Source of the DNA: Phycisphaerae bacterium
GTDB taxonomy: Bacteria > Planctomycetota > Phycisphaerae > Phycisphaerales > UBA1924
Direction of reading: 5' to 3'
Assembly: GCA_022180725.1 (NCBI GenBank)
Contig: BQMO01000004.1
Location: forward strand, 1-64,000
Length of the DNA: 64,000 nt
Part shown: in pieces, positions 55,947-64,000 of the stretch
Numbering within the stretch: position 1 is the first letter of the stretch
How the letters are laid out: each line of letters starts with the position of its first letter
The notes under the pieces: model-generated
What the model saw: the letters and a program-made list of their open reading frames with translations, nothing else
Databases searched by the model: none
What the model was told of the DNA's origin: nothing
Made by a program: the position numbers and the translations under genes

Positions 55947-56552
55947 ATGTCTTCCTTCGCCGACCTCGCCCTCCGTGACTTCCTCGCCGCCACCGCCGCC
56001 AAATCGCCCGCACCAGGCGGGGGCGCGGTCGCCGCGGTCATCGGCGCCCACGCCGCCGCCCTCGCCCGCATGGTCGTCTCCTACAGCCTCGGCAAAAAAA
56101 ACCTCGCCCAGCACCAGCCCGCCCTCGAACACGCCGCGCTCTTCCTCGACAACGCCCGCGCGCTCTTCCTCGAACTGGCCGACCGCGACGCCGCGGCGTA
56201 CGCCCGCGTCAACGAGTTGCAGCGCCGTCCCGAGGGCGACCCGGCCCGCGCCGACCTGCCCGCCGCCCTCGCCGAGGCCGTCGACATCCCCATGATCACC
56301 CTCGGCGCATGCGCCGACCTGCTCTCGCGCCTGCACGGCCTCGCAAGCATCACCAACCGCCACCTCCGCAGCGACCTGGCCATCGCCGCGGTCCTCGCCG
56401 AAGCCGCCGCCCGCGCCTCGAAGTGGAACGTCGCCATCAACGCCTCGTTCCTGACCGACCGCGCGGCGTCTCACGCCGTGCTCGCGCAGGCCGACGCCAT
56501 CCTCGCCCGCGCCTCTGCCGCCGAGGTCGAACGGGCCTGCGCCGTCGAATAG
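55947..56552 (+). CDS. Cyclodeaminase/cyclohydrolase family protein (FTCD_C)
   Basis: A 201-residue all-helical protein of the formimino-tetrahydrofolate cyclodeaminase / methenyl-tetrahydrofolate cyclohydrolase family. The start FADLALRDFLAATAAKSPAPGGGAVAAVIGAHAAAL contains the PAPGGG-x-xAA signature. Further matches are MVVSYSLGKKN, LADRDAAAYARV and HLRSDLAIAAVLAEAAARAS. It would act in one-carbon folate metabolism. No formiminotransferase or histidine-degradation gene is adjacent, so cyclohydrolase is as likely as deaminase. Confidence 0.88.
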   Translation: MSSFADLALRDFLAATAAKSPAPGGGAVAAVIGAHAAALARMVVSYSLGKKNLAQHQPALEHAALFLDNARALFLELADRDAAAYARVNELQRRPEGDPARADLPAALAEAVDIPMITLGACADLLSRLHGLASITNRHLRSDLAIAAVLAEAAARASKWNVAINASFLTDRAASHAVLAQADAILARASAAEVERACAVE

Positions 56553-56583
56553 CGTCCCGTGCGGGCCGGGCGACGCCCCGCCG

Positions 56584-56589
56584 TACCAT
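56584..56589 (+). promoter_or_regulatory. -10-like box for SpoIIE phosphatase (leaderless geometry)
   Basis: TACCAT, then CCCCC (5 nt) and the GTG at 56595. This favours the GTG over an earlier GTG at 56559. Confidence 0.45.
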
Positions 56590-56594
56590 CCCCC

Positions 56595-57914
56595 GTGCCT
56601 CGTTCGGACCCCGCCCATCACCCCGCCCTCGACGACGTCGTCTCCCTGCTGCGCGACGTGACGCAGGCCTCCACCTCGGCCGATTCCATCACCACCTTCA
56701 TGCAGCGCTACCGCCGCGTACGCCCGGTGGATGTTTTCCTCGGCGTGCGCTCCGCCTCCAACGATCCGGCGGGTGGGTACCGCATCATCTACGAGCATGT
56801 CGACGGAGACGACAGCGTCGATCGCCCCGCGTCCTGCGAGGATGCCGCGAAACTTCCCGTACACCACGGGGGGCTGATCGCCCGACTCATCGCCGACCCC
56901 ACCCCCAAACTCGTCGCGGATTTCTCGCTCGGCAGCGACCCCGCCCTCGCCCATCTCCCGCGCGACCTGGCCACCGTTATGGCCCTTCCCATCTTCGCGG
57001 GCGTCGACGTCGAGGAATGGGCCATCACCTTCTCGCGTCAGCCCGCCTCGGCCTTCTCCGCCGACGACCTCGCCCGCGCCCTGATGACCGGCAACCTGCT
57101 CGCGATGGCGAATCGACACCTCGATTCCTTCGCCACCATCTCCCGCCTTCACACGCGCCTCCGCGACCAGTTCGACCAGGTCGCCCGCGTCCAGCAGCAA
57201 CTCCTCCCCAGCCGCACCCCCGACGTGCCCGGCCTGGAAATCGCCACCTCCTACATCCCCAGCGAACTCGCCGGCGGCGACTACTACGACTTCTTCCGCC
57301 TCCCGGGCGAGACCTGGGGCGTGCTCATCGCCGACGTCTCGGGCCATGGCGCCGCCGCCGCCACCATCATGGCCATGCTCCACGCGATCCTTCATGCCTA
57401 CGCCCCCATCAGCGAAGGCAGCGGACCGCCCAACCCCGCCGACGTCCTCGAGTTCGCCAACGCCCGCCTCGTCCACGCCAACCTCGAAGGCGCCTTCGTC
57501 ACCGCCATCTTCGCCGTCTTCGATCCCGTCGCCGGCGTCCTCACCTTCGCCAACGCCGGACACCCACCGCCCCGCCTCAAAAGCGGCCTGGACGGTTCCA
57601 TCCACCCGCTCGACTCTGATGCCGCCGTGCCGCTCGGAATCCTGACGCCGCTCGGCGCCTCTTCGCGCTCCATCACCCTCCGTCCCAACGACTCCATCGT
57701 CCTCTACACCGACGGCATCACCGAGTCCTTCGATCTCACCGGCGACATGTTCGGCACTACACGCCTCGACCAGGCCCTCCACGACTGTACCGGCGCCCCG
57801 GACTGCATCGTCGAATCCGTCCACAAGGCCCTCTTTGAGCACCGCGGCGGCCCGACGCGCGACGATGACCAAACGCTCGTCGCCCTCCGCTTCCATGGCC
57901 TGTGTGTGCTGTAG
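56595..57914 (+). CDS. PP2C-type (SpoIIE/RsbU) serine phosphatase with GAF-like sensor
   Basis: A 439-residue protein. Residues about 10-170 form a GAF-like sensor region, followed by a helical linker (RLHTRLRDQFDQVARVQQQL) and an RsbU/SpoIIE phosphatase domain: LLPSRTPDVPGLEIATSYIP, ELAGGDYYDFFRL with metal-binding Asp, VLIADVSGHGAAAATIMAML, FANAGHPPP, LGILTPLG, IVLYTDGITESFD and a terminal DDDQTLVALRF. Members dephosphorylate anti-anti-sigma factors in partner-switching. The start is the GTG at 56595. The stop codon abuts, with no gap, the stop of a small gene on the opposite strand. Confidence 0.92.
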   Translation: MPRSDPAHHPALDDVVSLLRDVTQASTSADSITTFMQRYRRVRPVDVFLGVRSASNDPAGGYRIIYEHVDGDDSVDRPASCEDAAKLPVHHGGLIARLIADPTPKLVADFSLGSDPALAHLPRDLATVMALPIFAGVDVEEWAITFSRQPASAFSADDLARALMTGNLLAMANRHLDSFATISRLHTRLRDQFDQVARVQQQLLPSRTPDVPGLEIATSYIPSELAGGDYYDFFRLPGETWGVLIADVSGHGAAAATIMAMLHAILHAYAPISEGSGPPNPADVLEFANARLVHANLEGAFVTAIFAVFDPVAGVLTFANAGHPPPRLKSGLDGSIHPLDSDAAVPLGILTPLGASSRSITLRPNDSIVLYTDGITESFDLTGDMFGTTRLDQALHDCTGAPDCIVESVHKALFEHRGGPTRDDDQTLVALRFHGLCVL

Positions 57915-58127
57915 TCAGCCAATGGTGATGCGCGACGGCCCTCGCTTGATGAAGTCATCGCGGCACGTCACGCAACGCTCATGCACCCCCTCACCCTCAC
58001 ACGCCAACCTGCCCCGCTCGGCGTACCATGCAGTCCCCCAGGGGTGGTGGGATGATCGGATTTCGATGTCGACCCGGTAACTGTTCGGCTCATTCTCCGA
58101 ACCAAGTCTCCGCGTATCGCCGTACAT
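57915..58127 (-). CDS. Possible small Cys-rich protein (70 residues)
   Basis: A 70-residue open frame with normal amino-acid balance for this genome, unlike the Arg/Pro-rich shadow frames. The second half contains CEGEGVHERCVTC, that is C-x8-C-x2-C with an internal His, a plausible zinc knuckle. Its TGA directly abuts the TAG of the SpoIIE-type gene tail to tail, as other convergent pairs here do. No ribosome site is seen at the ATG at 58127, and the start may be downstream. Not recognised as a known family. It could be chance; otherwise the 244 bases here would be empty. Confidence 0.4.
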   Translation of the reverse strand: MYGDTRRLGSENEPNSYRVDIEIRSSHHPWGTAWYAERGRLACEGEGVHERCVTCRDDFIKRGPSRITIG

Positions 58128-58158
58128 CGAGATTCGGTTCTGTCAGGAGGCTGCCGAA

Positions 58159-59463
58159 GTGTGGAAGTGGCTCTTGATCGTGGGGGGGGTACTCCTCCTG
58201 GGGTGTGTCGGGAGCGGGTACTACCTGTACGCCACCGGCAAGACCGACGAGTGGATGAAGATGGTCCGCCCGGACCTCAAGCCCACCGAGGTCCGCCTCG
58301 CCAAGTCCGAACGTGGCGACCTCGTCCGCACCGTCTCGGCCCCGGGGCAGATCGAGCCGAAGACCAAGGTCGAAGTCTCCGCCCAGGTCTCCGCACGCAT
58401 CATCGCCCTCCCCTTCCGGGAGAACAGCCGCGTCAAGGCCGGCGACGTCCTCATCCGCCTCGACGCCCGCGACCTCGCGGCCCTGGTCGACTCGGCCAAG
58501 GCCCAACTCAAGAGCGAGGAGGCCCGCCTTGAAGGGGCCCGCGCCTCCTACATCAACGCCGAGGCCGAACTCAACCGCCGCCGCGAGCTCTTCGCCACCA
58601 AGGACCTCGCCCAGGCCGACCTCGACGCCGCCCAGACCGACTTCCTCCGCGCCCAGAGCGCCCTCCGCGTCGCCGAGCACTCCATCGAGATCGCCCGCGC
58701 CGACATCCGCCGCGCCGAGAAAAACCTCGACAACACCACCATCACCGCCCCGTTCGACGGGATTATCACCGCCCTCAACGCCGAGGTCGGCGAAACGGTC
58801 GTCGTCGGCACGCTCAACAACCCCGGCTCGGTCATCATGGAGGTTGCCGACCTCTCCGTCATGCTCCTCAAGGCCCGCGTCGACGAGGCCAACATCGCGC
58901 CCATCGTCGAGGGCCAGCGAGCCCGTGTCTACGTCAACGCCTTCAAGGAAATCACCCTCACCGGCCGGGTCGACCACGTGAGCCTCAAACGCCAGGTCGA
59001 CCGCGACGGCACCGCCTACTTCGAGACCGAGATCCTCCTCGAACTTCCTCCCGGGCTGCTCCTGCGCTCGGGCCTCACCGCCAACGCCGATATCGAAGTC
59101 GAGACTTTCCGCGACGTCGTGAAAGTTCCCAGCCAGGCCGTCCTCGACCGCGCCATCGACGACCTCCCCCGCGTGGTCACCGACGACTCCCCGCACCTCG
59201 ACCGCACCAAGAAGTTCGCCCAGGTCGTCTTCACCTTCGAGGGCGGCAAGGCCAAGGCCCACGTCGTCCGCACCGGCGCCAGCGACCTGACCGACACCAT
59301 CATCCTCGCCGGGCTTCCCGCTGACGCCCACGTCATCGCCGGCCCCTTCAAGGCCCTCACGGGAATGAAGCACGATCAACTCGCCGTTGAACAGACCAAG
59401 AAGGCCCCCGGCGTCATCGAGGCCAAGGACAAGCCCGCGGCCACCGCCGCCGGCGGCACGTGA
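58159..59463 (+). CDS. macA: Periplasmic adaptor subunit of MacAB-type efflux system
   Basis: A 434-residue HlyD/MacA-type membrane-fusion protein. An N-terminal membrane anchor ([21 protein letters not shown]) is followed by the lipoyl half-motif [19 protein letters not shown], a long alpha-hairpin (about 100-195; [20 protein letters not shown]), the second lipoyl half [15 protein letters not shown] and beta-barrel segments. It bridges the inner-membrane MacB-type permease and the TolC-type channel encoded downstream. The GTG start at 58159 follows CAGGAGG. It is the first gene of a four-gene unit. Confidence 0.92.
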   Translation: MWKWLLIVGGVLLLGCVGSGYYLYATGKTDEWMKMVRPDLKPTEVRLAKSERGDLVRTVSAPGQIEPKTKVEVSAQVSARIIALPFRENSRVKAGDVLIRLDARDLAALVDSAKAQLKSEEARLEGARASYINAEAELNRRRELFATKDLAQADLDAAQTDFLRAQSALRVAEHSIEIARADIRRAEKNLDNTTITAPFDGIITALNAEVGETVVVGTLNNPGSVIMEVADLSVMLLKARVDEANIAPIVEGQRARVYVNAFKEITLTGRVDHVSLKRQVDRDGTAYFETEILLELPPGLLLRSGLTANADIEVETFRDVVKVPSQAVLDRAIDDLPRVVTDDSPHLDRTKKFAQVVFTFEGGKAKAHVVRTGASDLTDTIILAGLPADAHVIAGPFKALTGMKHDQLAVEQTKKAPGVIEAKDKPAATAAGGT

Positions 59464-59482
59464 TTCGCCCCAGGAGTACCGC

Positions 59483-60253
59483 GTGAGCGCCCCGGTGATT
59501 CGAGTCCGCGATCTGCACAAGGTCTACCGCGTGGGGGCCGAGAAGGTCTACGCGCTCCGCGGCGTCGACCTCGACATCCAACGCAACGAGTTCGTCGCCA
59601 TCATGGGCGCCAGCGGCTCGGGCAAATCCACGCTCATGAACATCCTCGGGTGCCTCGACCAGCCCACCAAGGGCCTCTACGAACTCAACAGCAAGCCCAC
59701 CCACGCGATGGACGGCGCCCGCCTGGCCCAGGTCCGCAACGAGGAGATCGGGTTCGTCTTCCAGAGCTTCGAACTCCTCAACCGCGCCACCGCCCACAAG
59801 AACGTCATGCTCCCCCTGGTCTACTCCCGCAAGCACTTCTGGGGCGCCTCCCGCCGCGCCGCCGAGTCTCTCCGCCGCGTCGGCCTCGATGACCGCATGG
59901 ACCACCGCCCCAACCAACTCTCCGGCGGGCAGCGCCAGCGCGTCGCCATCGCCCGCGCCCTTGTCAACGAACCCAGCATCCTCCTCGCCGACGAACCCAC
60001 CGGCAACCTCGACAGCCGCACCAGCGACGACATCATCGCCCTCTTCAAGAAACTCCACGCCGAGGGGCAGACCATCGTCATCGTCACCCACGAAGAGGAC
60101 ATCGCCGGGCACGCCGCCCGCATCGTCCGCCTCAAGGACGGGCGCATCCTCTCCGACCACCCGACCACGGAAGACCCCATCCACCAGGACTATGTCCGCC
60201 GCAGCCTCGAGGCCGCCCAGCGCGTCGCCGCCGCCGAGGGGGTCGCCCCGTGA
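59483..60253 (+). CDS. MacB/LolD-type ABC transporter ATP-binding protein
   Basis: A 256-residue ATPase. Walker A is [13 protein letters not shown], the Q-loop [11 protein letters not shown], the signature [15 protein letters not shown], Walker [13 protein letters not shown] and the H-loop VTHEEDIA. The sequence is the LolD/MacB type. The GTG at 59483 follows CAGGAG. The 3' end overlaps the permease gene by 4 nt (GTGA), so the ATPase and permease are separate chains, unlike E. coli MacB where they are fused. Confidence 0.95.
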   Translation: MSAPVIRVRDLHKVYRVGAEKVYALRGVDLDIQRNEFVAIMGASGSGKSTLMNILGCLDQPTKGLYELNSKPTHAMDGARLAQVRNEEIGFVFQSFELLNRATAHKNVMLPLVYSRKHFWGASRRAAESLRRVGLDDRMDHRPNQLSGGQRQRVAIARALVNEPSILLADEPTGNLDSRTSDDIIALFKKLHAEGQTIVIVTHEEDIAGHAARIVRLKDGRILSDHPTTEDPIHQDYVRRSLEAAQRVAAAEGVAP

Positions 60254-61488
60254 TCCTCGTCCGCCTCCTGCTTCAGACCGTGCTGCTCGCCCTGGGCCAG
60301 ATCTGGGCCAACAAGTTCCGCGCCCTGCTTACCGCCCTGGGCATCATCATCGCCGTCTTCGCCGTCATCACCGTCGTCGGCGCCATGAACGGCTTCAAGG
60401 TCTTCCTTCTCGACCAGTTCGCCACCTTCGGCGCCAACAAGGTGTGGGTCTTCCCGCGCATGCCCCCCGGCCAGCGCGACCGCTACTCCTGGCGGCAGAT
60501 CCGCATGACCATCGACCAGATCGACGCGCTGCTGCCCAACAGCCCTTCGCTCGACAAGGTCTCCCCCATCCTCAACCTCAACGCCGACATTCAGGCCGGC
60601 GACCGCTTCCTCCCCGCCGCCACCATCCAGGGCGTCCGCCCCGAGTGGCACGACATCGAGCAGCGCTTCGTCACCGTCGGGCGCCCCCTCTCCAAGACCG
60701 ACGAGGAGCAGCGACGCCAGGTCTGCCTTGTCAACGACAAGGGTGTTCAGGAACTCGCCCTCCCCGAAGACCCCACCGGCACCTACGTCCTCCTCCAGAA
60801 GCGCCGCTTTCTCATCATCGGCGTCGTCGAGACCAGGCAGGTCGCTCCCATGTTCGGCGGGGACGAGGCCCAGACCGAGGTCTTCATCCCCTTCCGCACG
60901 GGCGAAGCCATGCGCGAGTTCCCCCGCATGTACGCCGTCGCCACCACCAAGGCCCCCGAGCTCTACGACGACGCCCGCGCCGAGATCACCGCCCAACTCC
61001 GCCGCATGCGGGGGCTCAAGCCAGGGGAGCCCGACACCTTCGGCATCGAGGCCATCGAACAGGCCATCGCCCAGGTCAAGTCCGTCCTCGGGGGCATCAC
61101 CTTCATGCTCGCCGGCGTCGTTTCCATCTCCCTGCTCATCGGCGGCATCGGCATCATGAACATCATGCTCGTCAGCGTCAGCGAACGCACCCGCGAGATC
61201 GGCCTGCGCAAGGCCGTGGGGGCGCGCCCCGAGGTCGTCCTCCTCCAGTTCCTCGTCGAGGCCGTTACCCTGTCCCTCGTCGGGTGCGCCATCGGCCTGG
61301 CCCTGGGCCTGGGCGCCGTCGGCGTCATGAAGGCCTTCCCCGACTCCCCCGTCAGCAAGGCCTCCGCCCCCATGTGGTCCATCCTGCTGGCCGTCGGCTT
61401 CAGCGCCGGCACCGGCGTGGTCTTCGGCATGTTCCCCGCCATGAAGGCCGCCAGCCTCAACCCCATCGACGCCCTCCGGCATGAATAA
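60250..61488 (+). CDS. MacB-type ABC transporter permease (FtsX-like)
   Basis: A 412-residue permease with the MacB layout: one N-terminal helix ([21 protein letters not shown]), a large periplasmic domain (about 50-280, MacB_PCD type), then three C-terminal helices with an FtsX-like signature ([20 protein letters not shown], then [29 protein letters not shown]). It moves substrate from periplasm or outer leaflet into the TolC channel by mechanotransmission rather than across the inner membrane. The start is a GTG in the GTGA overlap with the ATPase gene, and its stop overlaps the tolC-like gene by 8 nt. Confidence 0.93.
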   Translation: MILVRLLLQTVLLALGQIWANKFRALLTALGIIIAVFAVITVVGAMNGFKVFLLDQFATFGANKVWVFPRMPPGQRDRYSWRQIRMTIDQIDALLPNSPSLDKVSPILNLNADIQAGDRFLPAATIQGVRPEWHDIEQRFVTVGRPLSKTDEEQRRQVCLVNDKGVQELALPEDPTGTYVLLQKRRFLIIGVVETRQVAPMFGGDEAQTEVFIPFRTGEAMREFPRMYAVATTKAPELYDDARAEITAQLRRMRGLKPGEPDTFGIEAIEQAIAQVKSVLGGITFMLAGVVSISLLIGGIGIMNIMLVSVSERTREIGLRKAVGARPEVVLLQFLVEAVTLSLVGCAIGLALGLGAVGVMKAFPDSPVSKASAPMWSILLAVGFSAGTGVVFGMFPAMKAASLNPIDALRHE

Positions 61489-63259
61489 CCCCCGCCCACG
61501 TCACACACGACTTGCCATGCTCACCCGCGCTCGCCCCGTCTTGTGCGCCCGTGCTGTGATCGGCGCGACGAGTCTCGCCGCGATCATCGCGGCCTGTTCC
61601 CCCAGCCCCTTCGCCCCCCACGAGTCCGACTACGCCCGCCGCGTCGCCAACGAACGCCTCCGCCAGGTGCCCACCGCCCCCCTCGATTCCTACCGCAAGC
61701 CCGCGCCCCCCGAAGGCACGCCGCCCACCCAGCCCGCCGCCGTCGCCAAGGCCCGCTTCGAGGGGCTGGAACGCGCCGACCTCACCCTCGAAGCCTGCCG
61801 CGCCTCGGCCCTGGAGCACAATCTCAGCCTCCGCGTCGCCGTCATCGACCCGTCGATCGCCGCCCAGCGCGTCTCCGAAGAGGACGCACGCTTCGAGAGC
61901 GCCTTCACCCTGCGCTCGGGCATCAGCCGCACCGACTCGCCGACCTCCTCGCAACTCAACTCCGCCCAGAACGAGAACCAGTTCATCGTGCCCGGGGTCC
62001 GCATCCCCACGCGCACCGGCGGCACCGTCACCGTCACCCTGCCCGTCTCCAAGAACGAGAACAACAACTCCTTCTCCACCCTCAACCCCGCCTACGCCTC
62101 CGATGTCGAGTTCTCGATCTCCCACCCGCTCCTCCGCGGCGCGGGCCGACGCGCCAACACCGCCCAGCTCCGCGTCGCCGGCTACGACCAGCAGGCCAGC
62201 GAGAGCCGCACCAAACTCGAAGTCATCCGCCAACTCGCCGCCGTCGACCGCTCCTATTGGCGGCTCTTCCAGGCCCGCCGCGAACTCGAGGTGCGCCAGC
62301 AGCAGCACGACCTCGCCGCCGAGCAACTCGCCCGCGCCGAACGACGCCAACGCGCCGGCGCCGTCGCCGAGATCGAGGTCGTCCGCGCCCAGGCCGGCGC
62401 CGCCGACCGCCTCGAAGCCATCATCCTCGCCCAGAACGCCGTCCTCCTCCAGCAGCGCGAACTCAAGCGCCTCATCAACCAGCCCGGCCTTGCCCTCGAA
62501 TCCCGCACCCTCATCACCCCGACCACGCCCCCCGACCCCGTCGAGTACGCCTTCGACCCCGCCGCCCTCCTCGCCGCCGCCATCGACAACCGCATGGAGA
62601 TGCTCGAACTTGAACTCCAACTCGCCGCCGACGCCGTTCGCCTCGAATCCGCCCGCAACGCCGCCCTGCCGCTCCTGACGCTCGACTACACCTACCGCGT
62701 GAACGGCCTGGGCGCCTCCATGCAGGACACCTTCCACACTCTCCAGCGCAACAACTTCGCGGATTGGGAACTGGGCCTGTCCGCCGAAATCCCCTTCGGC
62801 AACGAGGCCGCCAAGAGCCGCATCCGCCAGGCCATCCTCGCCCGCCTCGCCCGCCTCGCCACCCGCGCCGCCCGCGAACAGGCCATCCGCCAGGAAGTCC
62901 TCAACGCCGTCGATTCCCTCGACGCCGGCTGGCAGCGCATCCTCGCCGCCCGCCAGAGCGTCATCCTCAACACCCGCGCCCTCCAGGGCGAGCAGCGCCA
63001 GTTCGAGGTTGGCGCCGCCACCAGCACCGACGTCCTCGACGCCGCCGCCCGCCTCGCCGACGCCCAGTCCGCCGAAGTCCGCGCCCTCACCGATTACCAG
63101 ATCGCCCAGGTCGACCTCGCCTTCGCCACAGGCACGCTCCTGGGCGCGGCGAAAGTCGAGTGGGAACCCGCCCCCATGCCCGGCGTGTCGCGCTGGGGCC
63201 AGGACGACCACGCGGCGGTCGATGCCCCGACTCCCGCACACGACGTCCCTCAGCCCTGA
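61481..63259 (+). CDS. TolC-family outer-membrane efflux protein
   Basis: A 592-residue outer-membrane factor. Two long helical halves (LEACRASALEHNLSLRVAVI to about 290, then about 380-560 with ESARNAALPLLTLDYTYRVN) are typical of the OEP fold; TSTDVLDAAARLADAQSAEV is the family's late motif. The N-terminus holds a signal segment and a possible lipobox (LAAIIAACSPSP). The ATG at 61481 overlaps the permease stop; an ATG at 61517 (MLTRARPVL) may be the true start. It completes a MacA-ATPase-permease-TolC export pathway encoded in one operon. Confidence 0.9.
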   Translation: MNNPRPRHTRLAMLTRARPVLCARAVIGATSLAAIIAACSPSPFAPHESDYARRVANERLRQVPTAPLDSYRKPAPPEGTPPTQPAAVAKARFEGLERADLTLEACRASALEHNLSLRVAVIDPSIAAQRVSEEDARFESAFTLRSGISRTDSPTSSQLNSAQNENQFIVPGVRIPTRTGGTVTVTLPVSKNENNNSFSTLNPAYASDVEFSISHPLLRGAGRRANTAQLRVAGYDQQASESRTKLEVIRQLAAVDRSYWRLFQARRELEVRQQQHDLAAEQLARAERRQRAGAVAEIEVVRAQAGAADRLEAIILAQNAVLLQQRELKRLINQPGLALESRTLITPTTPPDPVEYAFDPAALLAAAIDNRMEMLELELQLAADAVRLESARNAALPLLTLDYTYRVNGLGASMQDTFHTLQRNNFADWELGLSAEIPFGNEAAKSRIRQAILARLARLATRAAREQAIRQEVLNAVDSLDAGWQRILAARQSVILNTRALQGEQRQFEVGAATSTDVLDAAARLADAQSAEVRALTDYQIAQVDLAFATGTLLGAAKVEWEPAPMPGVSRWGQDDHAAVDAPTPAHDVPQP

Positions 63260-63303
63260 TCCGCGGTGGCTGGTGCACGGTTCAACTCCGCCCGGCGCGA
63301 ACC

Positions 63304-63309
63304 TACCCT
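63304..63309 (+). promoter_or_regulatory. -10-like box for PLP enzyme gene (leaderless geometry)
   Basis: TACCCT, then CCCCC (5 nt) and the ATG at 63315. Confidence 0.45.
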
Positions 63310-63314
63310 CCCCC

Positions 63315-64000
63315 ATGATCCATCCCGACATCCTCGCCGCCGTCGGCAACACCCCCCTGGTCCGCCTCAACAAGGTCGTCGGCCCCGACGACGCCACCGT
63401 CCTCGTCAAGTGCGAGTACATGAACCCCACCGGCTCCATCAAGGACCGCATGGCGGTGCACATCCTGAACGAGTCCCTCAAGCAGGGCCTCATCAAACCC
63501 GGCGCCACGATCGTCGAGAACACGAGCGGCAACACGGGCCAGGGCGTCGCCATGTGGGCCTGCGTGAAGGGCTTCCGCTGCGTCTTCACCATGCCCGACA
63601 AGATGAGCATCGAGAAGGTCAACATGCTCAAGGCCTTCGGGGCCGAGGTCGTCATCACCCCCACCGACGTGCCCGGCGACTCCCCCCAGCACTACGTCGA
63701 AACCGCCAAGCGCATCGCCCGCGAAACGCCCAACGGCTTCTACGTCAACCAGTACCACAACCCGCTCAACATCGACGCCCACGAACTCTCCACCGGCCCC
63801 GAAATCTGGCGCGACAGCGAGGGCAAGATCGACATGTTCGTCGGCGGCACCGGCACCGGCGGCACCGTCTCCGGCGTCGGCCGCTACTTCAAGAAGAACC
63901 ACCCGCACGTCAAAGTCGTCGGCGTCGACCCCATCGGCTCCGTCCACTACCACTACTTCTACACCAAGACCATGCCCACGCCGCACGTCTACAAGGTCGA
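63315..64000 (+). CDS. Cystathionine beta-synthase / cysteine synthase family enzyme (3' part outside window)
   Basis: The first 228 codons of a fold-type II PLP enzyme. The PLP lysine lies in YMNPTGSIKDRMAV, the substrate loop in ENTSGNTGQG and the phosphate-binding glycine loop in GGTGTGGTVSGVG. The late VVGVDPIGSVHYHYFY segment reads more like cystathionine beta-synthase than like CysK, where an A-VEP motif is usual. CBS regulatory domains, if any, would lie beyond the edge. It acts in cysteine or transsulfuration metabolism. No Shine-Dalgarno sequence; see the box at 63304. Confidence 0.9.
   Translation, partial: MIHPDILAAVGNTPLVRLNKVVGPDDATVLVKCEYMNPTGSIKDRMAVHILNESLKQGLIKPGATIVENTSGNTGQGVAMWACVKGFRCVFTMPDKMSIEKVNMLKAFGAEVVITPTDVPGDSPQHYVETAKRIARETPNGFYVNQYHNPLNIDAHELSTGPEIWRDSEGKIDMFVGGTGTGGTVSGVGRYFKKNHPHVKVVGVDPIGSVHYHYFYTKTMPTPHVYKV

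Overview
The window is a high-GC (about 70% by eye), densely packed bacterial chromosome segment. The best fit is a planctomycete of the class Phycisphaerae. The evidence is two exported proteins ending in PEP-CTERM-like tails (small hydrophobic segment plus RRRR), planctomycete-type double dockerin-like repeats (xDGxVNGxDVE), an H-X9-DG prepilin-like protein, a fibro-slime protein, a TIGR03790 protein, SPINDLY/OGT-type glycosyltransferases and tRNA genes without an encoded CCA. The taxon is an inference; no rRNA is present.

Layout. 1-9.3 kb: partial FHA gene (-), a secreted protein built from four 174-residue repeats plus dockerin (-), a double ABC-2 permease (-), then two PEP-CTERM proteins and a lipoprotein (+). 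9.6-15.8 kb: clpC and two tandem OGT-like genes whose 3' ends are almost identical. 15.8-21.3 kb (-): an hpf-ptsN-ptsH-GT9-alpha-L-rhamnosidase series and tRNA-Ile. 21.4-30.3 kb: SMR exporter, glycosyltransferase, MFS transporter, a divergent pair of metallopeptidases, thiL, tsaE and an ExbB-ExbD-ExbD motor. 30.4-32.8 kb is the accessory spot: an H-X9-DG prepilin gene of lower GC, truncated at its 3' end by an intact IS5-family element, then a frameshifted dockerin fragment and three REP-like hairpins. 32.8-46.4 kb: SPFH protein, asnS, murA, fibro-slime protein, a lipoprotein, a membrane protein, holA, yggU, TIGR03790 protein, trpE, clpS and a 2-hydroxyacid dehydrogenase. 46.4-52.2 kb: pdxJ, folC, leuS and tRNA-Ser. 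52.2-64 kb: terC, alpha/beta hydrolase, tspO, a START-epimerase fusion, a cyclodeaminase, a SpoIIE-type phosphatase, a possible 70-residue Cys protein, a MacA-MacB-MacB-TolC export operon, and the 5' part of a cystathionine beta-synthase/cysteine synthase.

The most general observation is regulatory. About fifteen genes that lack a Shine-Dalgarno sequence have a TANNNT box (mostly TAC-N-N-T) ending only 5-8 nt before the start codon. This is the geometry of leaderless promoters. Genes for secreted proteins instead carry clear Shine-Dalgarno sequences and longer leaders. Other points are a nested palindromic element inserted in frame inside asnS, probable gene conversion between the two OGT paralogs, and an IS insertion that supplies the stop codon of the gene it hit.
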